From: JBBKWQ01 sp037969115
Lineage (GTDB): Bacteria > Actinomycetota > Acidimicrobiia > Acidimicrobiales > Ilumatobacteraceae
Length of the DNA: 10,693 nt
Assembly (NCBI GenBank): GCA_037969115.1
Contig: JBBKWQ010000418.1
Span: forward strand, 1 to 10,693
Direction of reading: 5' to 3'
Made by a program: the position numbers and the translations under genes. This document shows positions 1 through 6,827 of this stretch, one piece after another (position 1 is the first letter of the stretch; each line of letters starts with the position of its first letter). The notes under the pieces are model-generated. The model worked only from the letters and a program-made list of their open reading frames with translations. It was not told the DNA's origin and searched no databases.

Positions 1-226
1 GGCGCACCTGTGACGGCCGTCCCGCGCCGGCGACCCCGACCAGCTGAGCGACCGAGAACTCGATGTGCTCCGCCTCCTGCGCAGCGACCTCAGCGGACCC
101 GACGTCGCCCGCGAACTGCACGTCTCGCTCAACACGCTGCGGACCCACACCAAGCACATCTACACGAAGCTCGGCGCCACAAACCGTCGCGAAGCAGTGA
201 CCCGCGCCGCCGAACTGGGGCTCTGA
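1..226 (+). pseudogene. LuxR-family regulator, C-terminal HTH remnant with an apparent frameshift
   Basis: The frame ending with TGA at 224-226 encodes a clear LuxR-type DNA-binding domain. Visible landmarks are LSDRELDVLRLL, then DVARELHVSLNTLRTHTKHIY and KLGATNRREAV, the four-helix HTH and its usual ending AAELGL. The domain resembles the C-terminus of large MalT/LAL-type regulators. The same frame has a TGA at 11-13, and no plausible start lies before the domain. Frame 1 over bases 1-24 reads GAPVTAVP, which looks like the natural linker and would join RAGDPDQLSDREL if one base were removed near 25 or two bases were missing from the CGCG run. The gene is therefore probably frameshifted, or the base calls are wrong here. 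The upstream part is outside the window, so intact status cannot be settled. The HTH assignment is secure; the broken status is inferred. Confidence 0.7.
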
Positions 227-250
227 ACAGGCGCGATCCCCGATCGCAAA

Positions 251-284
251 GATCACCACGACGATCACCACATCATGTGATGTG
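251..284. promoter_or_regulatory. Candidate operator: direct repeat plus inverted repeat before the ABC operon
   Basis: GATCACCAC occurs at 251-259 and again at 263-271, a 12-bp period. It overlaps a perfect inverted repeat, CACATCA (269-275) and TGATGTG (278-284), with a 2-nt centre. The block sits between the LuxR-type gene and the small-protein/ABC operon, where a transcription factor site would be expected. I cannot assign a regulator. A possible alternative ATG for the next gene (280-282) falls inside the inverted repeat, which argues mildly for the later GTG start. Confidence 0.4.
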
Positions 285-315
285 CGCTCACCAGGTCGGT
301 CCGTACGTTCATCTC

Positions 316-651
316 GTGAGCACAGACGACCACACGAACGAGCCATCCACCCCGCACTCGACCGCTGAGCCCGCGTCCGCCCAGCACTACGAGATCCGCG
401 TCCGCGGACACCTCGGATCACGGTGGTCGACGTGGTTCGACGGAATGACCCTCACCTCCGAGAACGACGGAACCTCCGTCATCCGCGGGTTCGTCATCGA
501 CCAAGCAGCGTTGCACGGACTGCTCAACCAGCTTCGGGACCTCGGCATCACGTTGATCTCACTCACCCCGCTCGCTCCGGGAACGGCCAGCGAGCCTCCG
601 GACGAATCCCACAACCCGACCCATCACCACCCATCAGGAGCAACATCATGA
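316..651 (+). CDS. Conserved small protein of unknown function, coupled to an ABC ATPase
   Basis: This encodes 111 residues. After about 23 hydrophilic residues comes a compact domain running from YEIRVRGHLGSRW through WFDGMTL, an acidic DGT turn and VIRGFVIDQAALHGLL to LRDLGITLISLTPL. I recognise this pattern from small uncharacterised proteins that are common in actinomycetes, often next to transporters or regulators. No function is known to me. It has no signal peptide or membrane segment, so it is probably cytoplasmic. The tail after LTPL is proline- and histidine-rich and may exist mainly because the frame runs into the next gene. Its TGA overlaps the ATG of the ABC ATPase (ATGA, 648-651), implying translational coupling. 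The start is uncertain: GTG at 316 gives a start MSTDDH, while ATG at 280 adds 12 residues. Neither has a good Shine-Dalgarno, so leaderless translation is possible. Confidence 0.8.
   Translation: MSTDDHTNEPSTPHSTAEPASAQHYEIRVRGHLGSRWSTWFDGMTLTSENDGTSVIRGFVIDQAALHGLLNQLRDLGITLISLTPLAPGTASEPPDESHNPTHHHPSGATS
636..640 (+). promoter_or_regulatory. Shine-Dalgarno AGGAG fixing the ABC ATPase start
   Basis: AGGAG lies 7 nt before ATG 648. The same frame is open back to a GTG at 423, but that stretch would run inside the small-protein gene and encodes arginine-rich sequence with no family resemblance. The site and the onset of the ABC fold (ITVTGLTKHYG) both support 648. Confidence 0.8.
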
Positions 652-1544
652 TCACCGTCACCGGACTCACCAAGCATTACGGCGATCGCACAGCGGTCGC
701 CGACCTCACCTTCACCGTGGCTGCCGGACGCGTCACGGGCTTCGTGGGCCCGAACGGGGCCGGCAAGTCGACCACGATGCGGATGATGGTCGGGCTCACA
801 CGCCCTGATCGGGGCGAGGTTCGTTACGAAGGCGTCCGCTACGCCGATCTGCGGCACCCGGCCAGGCTCGTCGGCGCCGTTCTCGACGCCCGCTGCATGC
901 ACCCCGGCCACACCGCCCGCAACCACCTCCGAGCCGTGGCCACGATGAGTTCCATTCCCACCTCCCGCGTGGACGAGGTCCTGATCGACGTCGGACTCGA
1001 GTCGGCCGCCGACCAGCGCGCCGGCGGATTCTCCCTCGGAATGCGTCAGCGCCTCGCCCTCGCCGGCGCCCTGATCGGCAACCCTCGAGTCCTGCTGCTC
1101 GACGAACCGTCGAACGGACTCGATCCCGACGGCATCCGTTGGCTGCGCCACCACCTCACCGATTTCGCCCGCCGCGGTGGCACCGTGTTCGTGTCCAGCC
1201 ACCTCATCAGCGAACTCAGTATGTTCGCCGACGACCTCGTCGTCGTGGGCGGCGGCAAACTCCTCGCATCCGACACCGTCGAGGCGATCACCTCACGGCA
1301 GGAAGCCACCGTCGTCGCCGAGACTCCCCGACCAGCCGATCTGGCCCGCGTCGTGGCAGGCCCGCACGTCGCCGTCGAGACCATCGGGGATCGACTCGTC
1401 ATCCGCGGCACCACCAAGGCAAACGTGTCCCAACTCGCCTTCGAGCACGGCATCCGCCTCGACGAACTCAGCGAGGTCACGCCGTCACTCGAGGAAACCC
1501 TGCTCGAGATGACCGGCGCCTCCGCCGAGTTCGCCTCCGCGTGA
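648..1544 (+). CDS. ABC-2 type exporter, ATP-binding subunit (DrrA/BcrA-like)
   Basis: This encodes 298 residues. It would hydrolyse ATP to power the membrane subunit encoded just downstream, as a cytoplasmic homodimer bound to the permease. Visible motifs are Walker A GPNGAGKST (34-42, K40), the signature FSLGMRQR (128-135, the LGMRQ variant usual in the DrrA/BcrA group), Walker B LLLDEP (149-154, E153) with the D-loop GLDPDG, and the switch histidine H185 in SSHLISE. The Q-loop glutamine is not visible: the equivalent stretch reads VGAVLDARCMHPG, with D80 near the usual Q position. This variant recurs in an actinomycete subgroup as I recall it. Residues after about 215 form the C-terminal extension seen in exporter ATPases. 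The substrate cannot be told; this group includes drug, antibiotic and lipid exporters. The permease follows after 43 bases. Confidence 0.93.
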   Translation: MITVTGLTKHYGDRTAVADLTFTVAAGRVTGFVGPNGAGKSTTMRMMVGLTRPDRGEVRYEGVRYADLRHPARLVGAVLDARCMHPGHTARNHLRAVATMSSIPTSRVDEVLIDVGLESAADQRAGGFSLGMRQRLALAGALIGNPRVLLLDEPSNGLDPDGIRWLRHHLTDFARRGGTVFVSSHLISELSMFADDLVVVGGGKLLASDTVEAITSRQEATVVAETPRPADLARVVAGPHVAVETIGDRLVIRGTTKANVSQLAFEHGIRLDELSEVTPSLEETLLEMTGASAEFASA

Positions 1545-1587
1545 TCTTCCTGACTCACCAGTACTCCACTACCGAAGGAACAGAACC

Positions 1588-2436
1588 ATGACCATCACCA
1601 ACCAGACCGTCACCAACCAGACCATCACCGGCCCGACCACGTCCTCGACGGCCGGCGACCGTTCAGCGGTCCGCACCCGTTCAGACGATGTCCGAGCTCT
1701 CCCCTCCGTCCTGCGCAGCGAGTGGATCAAACTGACCGCCCTCCGAGCCAACAAGGTGATCCTCGTCCTCACCGGCTCGATCGGTGCCCTCATCGCCGCC
1801 GTCCTGGCCGCAACCAACACGGACCCGGCGCTCACCGCCGCCGAGCTGTTCATCTACCCGCTGCCCTTGGTGGCCATGTTGGCCGCCGTCGTCGGGATCC
1901 TCATGTTCACCGGCGAAGCCCAACACGGCACGTTGGCGATCGCCCTCACCGCGCGGCCGGCTCGCTGGGTCATCGTGGCAGCCAAGACGATCACGGCGAC
2001 CACCGTCGGGCTCACGTTGGGCGCCACCGGGATGATCGCCGGGTTCGCCGGTGCCGCACTCGGGGGCGTCACGCTCGGCAGCGGGTCCGCCCTCACCTCG
2101 CGGGCGCTATGGGCACTGCTGTACATCGCCCTCGCCTCCCTGATCGGTCTCGGCGTGGGCATGATCGCCCGCCACGCCGCCGGCGCGATCACCGGTCTCT
2201 TGATGTGGTCGTTCGTCATCGAGAGCCTGTTCGCCCCGGCCCTTCCCGAAGGGGTGCGCCACTTCCTACCGTTCAGCGCCGGCTACCGACTCCTCGAGGC
2301 GGGTCCGAACTTCGAGCCCCCGGTGGTCATCGTCAACCAACTCGATCGCCCCCAGTACGCCCTCATCTTCGGCGGCTACGCCCTGGTCAGCCTCGCCATC
2401 GGCACCCTCCTGCTCTACCGGCGCGACACCAACTGA
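1588..2436 (+). CDS. ABC-2 type permease subunit
   Basis: This encodes 282 residues and is the membrane partner of the ATPase upstream. The start is ATG 1588, preceded by GAAGGA (1574-1579) at 8 nt. Residues 1-37 are a Thr/Asn/Ser-rich leader with a tandem repeat; recognisable permease sequence begins at LPSVLRSEWIKLTALRANK. About six hydrophobic segments follow, near 56-76, 90-108, 128-158, 173-194, 198-217 and 257-277. The cytoplasmic loop GEAQHGTLAIALTARPARW (109-127) is the typical ABC-2 element that contacts the ATPase (GT...L....P.R). The C-terminus ends shortly after the last helix with a basic patch (YRRDTN). Gene order and fold indicate one exporter; its substrate is unknown. Similar permeases are often annotated only as ABC transporter permease. 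Confidence 0.9.
   Translation: MTITNQTVTNQTITGPTTSSTAGDRSAVRTRSDDVRALPSVLRSEWIKLTALRANKVILVLTGSIGALIAAVLAATNTDPALTAAELFIYPLPLVAMLAAVVGILMFTGEAQHGTLAIALTARPARWVIVAAKTITATTVGLTLGATGMIAGFAGAALGGVTLGSGSALTSRALWALLYIALASLIGLGVGMIARHAAGAITGLLMWSFVIESLFAPALPEGVRHFLPFSAGYRLLEAGPNFEPPVVIVNQLDRPQYALIFGGYALVSLAIGTLLLYRRDTN
1591..1620 (+). repeat. 15-bp in-frame tandem repeat in the permease leader
   Basis: Two 15-bp units (1591-1605 and 1606-1620) differ at one base, and a partial third unit follows at 1621. They encode TITNQ-TVTNQ-TIT directly after the start codon. The unit is a multiple of three, so copy changes would keep the frame. Confidence 0.8.
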
Positions 2437-2461
2437 GCCGAGCCGACCCGAACGACTACCC

Positions 2462-2487
2462 GAGTCCGGGCCTCACCGCCCGGGCTC
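2462..2487 (+). terminator. Hairpin after the ABC operon
   Basis: GAGTCCGGGC (2462-2471) pairs with GCCCGGGCTC (2478-2487) around a 6-nt loop, giving a 10-bp GC-rich stem with one G-U pair. It begins 25 nt after the permease stop. There is no T-run on either side, so termination by the hairpin alone is not assured. It could also act on transcripts arriving from the convergent regulator gene. Confidence 0.5.
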
Positions 2488-2615
2488 TCGATCGTCCGTG
2501 GCGAGCGCCCACCAGCCCATGACGCAGTGAACTGCCTCGACGACAACGACACCTCGTGGCGCCTGATGAGCGCGTCGGCATGCTGGCGTGATGCCAGACA
2601 AGTACCGCTGTTGCG

Positions 2616-2741
2616 CCACAGTGCCAAAAGTCCGCCGACGGCGAACGGCACTCGCGGAGATGAGCTCTGGATGATCGATCCCATGAGGAGCGCGCCGATC
2701 GGGGTGCCGAACCACGCCATCTGTTGTCAAGCCATGACGCG
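2616..2741 (-). pseudogene. MFS transporter remnant
   Basis: Read on the minus strand from 2741, the bases give RVMA, a TGA stop (2727-2729), then QQMAWFGTPIGALLMG, then SIIQSSSPRVPFAVGG and LLAL, in one frame. This closely resembles a stretch of drug-type major facilitator exporters: the loop RVMALY, a helix of the form AWFGTTPIGA, a short loop SPR, and the helix VGGLLAL. The stop replaces the expected Leu/Tyr position, and one Thr of TTP is missing. No MFS sequence is visible on either side: the regulator gene ends at 2759, and the frame after LALW becomes unrelated. This is a decayed fragment of about 40 codons from a gene normally near 400. The assignment rests on remembered family patterns, not on a search. 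I see nothing else supportable in 2437-2758 beyond the hairpin. Confidence 0.5.
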
Positions 2742-2758
2742 TTGCCACGTGAGGACTG

Positions 2759-5700
2759 TCAGGCGAGTTGTCGAACGGCGAGTGCGTCGGTTCGGTCGAG
2801 ATCGGTGATGAAGTCTGACGCGTCTTGCATGCGCTGGTCAGCGGTGCCACACAGCTCCAGCGCGGTCGCGAGGTCTCCGGTATTCGCTGCGATGCGGGCG
2901 AGTGCGTCGAGGGCGAGGACCTCGACATGGGAGTCGTCGTTACGACGGGCGTTGTCGAGGATCGCGGTCAGAAGATCTTTGGAGTGGGCTTCCGGATCGT
3001 CGAGGTCGATCGCCGCCAACAGGCATTCGCCGAGCGCGGCCTGCTCGCCTCCACCGGCGTCCCGATGCCACGTGGTGGCCGTCGCGAGCGCGGCCCGAGC
3101 CCGAGCGACTTGGCCGAGCGGACGGAGAACTCGTCCGAGGTGCACCCGGACGAGCGCTGCCAAGCGAACGTCACCGGTTGCCTCGGCCTTGTTGATCGCG
3201 AGTTCCAAGGTGGAGCAACCGGTGGGGTAGTCGAGGGCCTGGCACTGCGCTCGTCCAAGGCTGGACAGTTGATAGGCCTCGGTCTGATGAAAGCCGAGAC
3301 GTCCGGACGTCTCGGCCGCGCGACTGAGATGGACGACCGCGTCGTCGAAGCGATGCTGGATCCGTGCCAGTTCGCCCAGCACAGCGTCGCCGCGAACACG
3401 AAGCCACGGGTCGTCGACTGCTTGTAGCCAGCGCTCGACCTGGGCGACCGCTTCGATGCTGCGCTTCTGATCGCGGGCTGAGGTTGCGGCGCGGGCTGCG
3501 AAGAGCCAATTCGCTGCCTGGTCCCACGGCCGGTCGAGTTCGCTGTAGAGCGCGTCGCTGCGATCGGTCAGCTGCAGCGCGTATCTGAACTCGCCGTCAT
3601 GGGAGACGACGTAGGCCAGGTAGTACGAGCAGCGTGCCTGCAGGTCGACGTCGTCGGTCGTATCGGCGATCTCGATGGCGGTGGCGATGTGCTCGCGGGA
3701 CAGCTGCAGACGACCCGTCGAGGCTTCGATCCATCCCGCCAGGAGGAGCGCATTGGCCCGGTCGCCGGGCGGGGCGGCGTCCACCGCCACGTCAAGTGCG
3801 GCGAGGATCCGCTGTGCGCCGCGGCTGTCGCCGAGCACCACCCAAGCCCAGCCGAACCCGTTGACGATGTGGAGCGCCCGCAACGGGTCGTGCGCAATGC
3901 TCCAGGTCAACGCGGCGTCGATGTTGGCGCGCTCGGCTCGGGCGAAGGCGAGATGCGCGGCTTGATCGCTGCTGCGCACCCCTTGTGTGGAAGATCCGGC
4001 CTGCTCGGCAAACCAGGTGGCGTGAGCGGTCAACGCGCGCTCGGACAGTCCGGAGTCGGTCATCGCTTCGATCGCGAACGCGCGGATGCTGTCGAGCAGC
4101 CGGTACCGGACGGTCGTCGAGATGGCGTCGTCGTCAGTGATCACGAGGGAACGGCTGGCGAGTCTGCCGATGACGTCGATCGCGGCGGCGGCTGGGATGT
4201 CGAGGGCTTCGAGGACGGACTCGACCGCTGCGAGTGGTGCGCCGCCGGTGAACGTGGCCAACGCCCACAGGCCGCGCTGGTCGTCGGGGAAGAGCAACTC
4301 GTAGCTCCATTGGATGGTCGCCTTGAGCGCGCGGCGACGTTCCGGGCGGCGGCTCGTCGGGTCACTCAACACGCTGAACCGGTTGTCGAGACGGCGGGAG
4401 ATCTCTTCGATCGACAGCGTCTTGGTGCGTGCCGCGGCGAGCTCAATCGCGAGGGGCAGCCCATCGAGCGAGCGGCACAGGTCTTGCACTGCGTCGTCAG
4501 ACACGATTGTCGCCCGGTGCCCGCGTTGGCCGCCCGCTCGCCGGATGAACAACTCGACCCCATCGTCGAGTCCAAGCGGTGTCAGTTCGTACACGACCTC
4601 ACCATCGATGTCGAGTGTCACTTGACTCGTACACAGGATCCGCAACCGGGGAGCCGCGTCGAGCAGCCGGACGGCGAGCGCTGCGGCGGCGGCGATCACG
4701 TGCTCACAGTTGTCGAGGATGATGACGGGATCGCTGCGCTTGAGTCGCTCGAGGAGAGCGGTCTCGCCGCCGACATTGAACGCCGCGACCAACGTGTCGA
4801 CGAGATCGTCGGCGGTCACCGCAGAGTCGAGTCGTGCCAACCAGACGCCACCGCCTGCGACATTGGCGGATGCGTTCAAGATTCTGCCCACTTCGACTGC
4901 GACGGCGGTCTTGCCCACACCGCCTGGACCGACGATTTCGACGAGCCGCGAGCCGACAATCAGGTCAGCCAGCGCCTCGATGTCGATGTCGCGACCGACC
5001 AGGTCCGCCGACAGCGCCGGCAGGTTCCCAACAGGCCTCTCGGGCCCGAGGCCGCGCACGGTTGCGTGGGCGATGCCGAGCGACGGGTCGTGCACGAGGA
5101 TCTGTTGTTCGAGTTGCTGCAGTTGCAGCCCGGGATCGAGGCCGAGCTCCCCAGCGAGCCATGTCCTTGCGCGCCGGTAGACGGCTAGCGCGTCGGCTTG
5201 ACGACTGTCGCGGTACAGGGCGACCATCAACAGCGCCCACAACTCCTCGCGAGCAGGATGCGCACGCACCAACGCTTCGAGCTCGCCCACCACGTCGCCA
5301 GCTGCGCCGAGATCGAGCCGCGCCGCGATGTGCACCTCGGACAGGTCGAGCCGGGCCTCTTCGAGTCGGGCACGGTGTGGGATGACCCAGTCGCCGGACC
5401 CTGCGCCCGAGAGGACGTCGCCGTTGAACATGGCAAGCGCCGTTGCGGACACCTCGAGCGCAGCAGCCGGGTCGCCGGCGCTCCGAAACACTGAAGCCTC
5501 AGCGGCCAGCCGAAGGACCTCGAGGGCATCGACCGCGGCACGATCGACCTCCAACGTGTAACCGTCACTCGTCCCCGTCACCAGCGCGCCGTCACCCAAC
5601 TCACGACGCAACCGCGAGACTTTCGTCTGCAACGTGTTGCGCGCCGTGGCGATGGCCTCCTCGGCCCAGAGATCCTCGATCAGCTGCTCGGACCGAACCA

Positions 5701-5821
5701 TCACCCCGGCCTCCAACGCCAGGCGGACCAATACCTCAGCGGTCTTGCCCCTGCGAACGGCAACTCGCTGACCGTCGTCGCGGTGCACCTCGACCACATC
5801 GAGCACGCACACCGCGATCAT
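2759..5821 (-). CDS. AfsR-like regulator: winged helix, BTAD, STAND NTPase, TPR
   Basis: This encodes 1,020 residues from ATG 5821; a TTG at 5824 would add one. Domains in order are an OmpR-type winged helix (about 1-95; recognition region NTLQTKVSRLRREL, then GYTLEV), a bacterial transcriptional activation domain (about 97-243; ELWALLMVALYRDSRQADAL, LGLDPGLQLQQLE), an NB-ARC-like NTPase (about 270-560) and TPR-like helices to the end. Walker A is GPGGVGKT (298-305), Walker B VIILDNCEHV (366-375, D370), and GLPLAIELAAAR spans 454-465. The position after TS, often Arg, is Gln (TSQ, 398-400). By family knowledge it binds repeats near promoters and activates transcription in an ATP-dependent way. 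It is divergent from the operon at 5887, with 65 bp between starts and an 11-bp-period repeat there. No good Shine-Dalgarno is visible. The whole 3-kb frame is intact. Targets are inferred, not shown. Confidence 0.93.
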   Translation of the reverse strand: MIAVCVLDVVEVHRDDGQRVAVRRGKTAEVLVRLALEAGVMVRSEQLIEDLWAEEAIATARNTLQTKVSRLRRELGDGALVTGTSDGYTLEVDRAAVDALEVLRLAAEASVFRSAGDPAAALEVSATALAMFNGDVLSGAGSGDWVIPHRARLEEARLDLSEVHIAARLDLGAAGDVVGELEALVRAHPAREELWALLMVALYRDSRQADALAVYRRARTWLAGELGLDPGLQLQQLEQQILVHDPSLGIAHATVRGLGPERPVGNLPALSADLVGRDIDIEALADLIVGSRLVEIVGPGGVGKTAVAVEVGRILNASANVAGGGVWLARLDSAVTADDLVDTLVAAFNVGGETALLERLKRSDPVIILDNCEHVIAAAAALAVRLLDAAPRLRILCTSQVTLDIDGEVVYELTPLGLDDGVELFIRRAGGQRGHRATIVSDDAVQDLCRSLDGLPLAIELAAARTKTLSIEEISRRLDNRFSVLSDPTSRRPERRRALKATIQWSYELLFPDDQRGLWALATFTGGAPLAAVESVLEALDIPAAAAIDVIGRLASRSLVITDDDAISTTVRYRLLDSIRAFAIEAMTDSGLSERALTAHATWFAEQAGSSTQGVRSSDQAAHLAFARAERANIDAALTWSIAHDPLRALHIVNGFGWAWVVLGDSRGAQRILAALDVAVDAAPPGDRANALLLAGWIEASTGRLQLSREHIATAIEIADTTDDVDLQARCSYYLAYVVSHDGEFRYALQLTDRSDALYSELDRPWDQAANWLFAARAATSARDQKRSIEAVAQVERWLQAVDDPWLRVRGDAVLGELARIQHRFDDAVVHLSRAAETSGRLGFHQTEAYQLSSLGRAQCQALDYPTGCSTLELAINKAEATGDVRLAALVRVHLGRVLRPLGQVARARAALATATTWHRDAGGGEQAALGECLLAAIDLDDPEAHSKDLLTAILDNARRNDDSHVEVLALDALARIAANTGDLATALELCGTADQRMQDASDFITDLDRTDALAVRQLA

Positions 5822-5844
5822 CAACGCACAGTACGCCTGTTTCC

Positions 5845-5864
5845 CCGTGTCAGAGCCGTGTCAG
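5845..5864. promoter_or_regulatory. 11-bp-period direct repeat, likely SARP/BTAD operator
   Basis: CCGTGTCAG occurs at 5845-5853 and again at 5856-5864, identical and exactly 11 bp apart, so both copies face the same side of the helix. SARP-type regulators with an OmpR-like winged helix are known to bind heptamer direct repeats at 11-bp spacing. The element lies in the 65-bp gap between the AfsR-like gene and the divergent operon, close to both starts. The natural reading is that the regulator controls itself and the operon. I cannot place -10/-35 boxes with confidence. Confidence 0.55.
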
Positions 5865-5886
5865 CGGCGAAGTCGATGCTCCACAC

Positions 5887-6234
5887 ATGGCCGCCGAACC
5901 CCACAACGTGCTTCATCTGCTCGCAGTCGGAGACCCAGCCGTCATCGCCGACATCGTGGAGCAAGCCCGCACCAGCACCGACGTGACCACCTTGGTCGCC
6001 GCCGCATTGTTCGCGCCGGATCCGACCAACCTGCTCGAGCGCGCCTCCGCCTTCGCGAACACCACACGGGATCGCCAAGTCCTCGCCATCGCCATCGCCC
6101 ACACCGCCGGCGACATCGACCTCGTCGACGCCCTCGCCCGCGACCACCTCACCGACCATCCGACCAGTGTCCTGGTCGCCTGGATCACCACCCAGACCAG
6201 CGCGAACACCACCACCCGAAAGGACCCGACATGA
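5887..6234 (+). CDS. Small helical protein of unknown function
   Basis: This encodes 115 residues and is the first gene of the operon divergent from the AfsR-like regulator. The sequence is rich in Ala, Leu, Asp and Thr and reads as a run of amphipathic helices (HNVLHLLAVGDPAVIADIV; RDRQVLAIAIAHTAGDIDLV; DALARDHLTDHPTSVLVAWI), similar in feel to TPR or HEAT-like solenoids. No catalytic motif, signal peptide or membrane helix is visible. I recall the motif RDRQ..AIA.AH..GD.D.VDALARDHL..HP.SVLVAWI from uncharacterised actinomycete proteins, but no function. ATG 5887 is the only reasonable start in the frame; no Shine-Dalgarno is evident, so a leaderless message is possible. Its stop overlaps the next ATG (ATGA, 6231-6234), so it is probably coupled to and may partner the membrane protein. 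Confidence 0.8.
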   Translation: MAAEPHNVLHLLAVGDPAVIADIVEQARTSTDVTTLVAAALFAPDPTNLLERASAFANTTRDRQVLAIAIAHTAGDIDLVDALARDHLTDHPTSVLVAWITTQTSANTTTRKDPT

Positions 6235-6827
6235 GCCACATCACCACACCACCAACAACCCTCAACGCCACCATCGCCGCGCACCACCATCCGCCCCGAT
6301 CGTTCCGTCCCTGGTGGCGTTGGCTCCTCACAGCGCTCGCCTTCCCGCCCTCCGGCCTGATCGCCCATCTCGTCGCCGGGCGCGTCGACTCGGTTCCCGC
6401 GGCCGTGCTCAACGGCCTCATCACCGGCGCAGGGATCGGCGCCGCACAATGGGCATTGCTCCGACACCGCCACATCAATCCCACCTGGATCGTGAGCACC
6501 GCACTCGGATTCGGCGCAGGGCTCGCGGCAGGTGCCGCGCTCGTCTCGTATCGCACTGACATCACCTCACTGGCGGTCATGGGTGCAGTGTCCGGGCTCG
6601 GCGTCGGCATCGCGCAAGGGGCATTCCTCGGCACTGCAACGCGCACCCTCGCCTGGAGCGCTGCGACCGCCGCGCTGTTCGCCCTCGGATGGGCCGTCAC
6701 AACCGCCGGCGGCATCGACGTCAGCCAGCAGTGGGCCGTGTTCGGTGCCTACGGGTGCACCACCGTCGCCTTCCTGCAGAGCATGATCATCGACCGGTTC
6801 GTCCCGACGACGGTGGTCACATCGTGA
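6231..6827 (+). CDS. Six-helix membrane protein of unknown function
   Basis: This encodes 198 residues. After a polar, His/Pro-containing N-terminus (1-29) there are about six hydrophobic segments, near 31-50, 54-77, 86-106, 112-133, 138-158 and 168-186. Two of them carry a similar glycine-rich motif, GAGIGAAQWALL (66-77) and GLGVGIAQGAFL (122-133), suggesting an internal duplication of three helices. This G..G.AQ pattern is familiar from small uncharacterised membrane proteins in actinomycetes and cyanobacteria. No transporter signature or catalytic residue is visible. It is joined by 4-bp overlaps to the small helical protein before it and the dehydrogenase remnant after it. It is likely an inner-membrane component of the same system as the MMPL transporter downstream, an inference from context only. 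Confidence 0.82.
   Translation: MSHITTPPTTLNATIAAHHHPPRSFRPWWRWLLTALAFPPSGLIAHLVAGRVDSVPAAVLNGLITGAGIGAAQWALLRHRHINPTWIVSTALGFGAGLAAGAALVSYRTDITSLAVMGAVSGLGVGIAQGAFLGTATRTLAWSAATAALFALGWAVTTAGGIDVSQQWAVFGAYGCTTVAFLQSMIIDRFVPTTVVTS

Noticed and set aside
423..647. N-terminal extension of the ABC ATPase from GTG 423
   Set aside because: It overlaps the small-protein gene, encodes no ABC sequence, and a good Shine-Dalgarno sits before ATG 648.
2527..2808. Plus-strand 93-codon frame in the convergent gap
   Set aside because: No recognisable motif, no Shine-Dalgarno, and it runs into the 3' end of the opposite-strand regulator.
3599..5188. Plus-strand open frame of 529 codons opposite the AfsR-like gene
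   Set aside because: It lies wholly antisense to a gene with clear domains; the translation is Arg/Asp/Gly-rich with no family pattern, typical of a shadow frame in GC-rich DNA.
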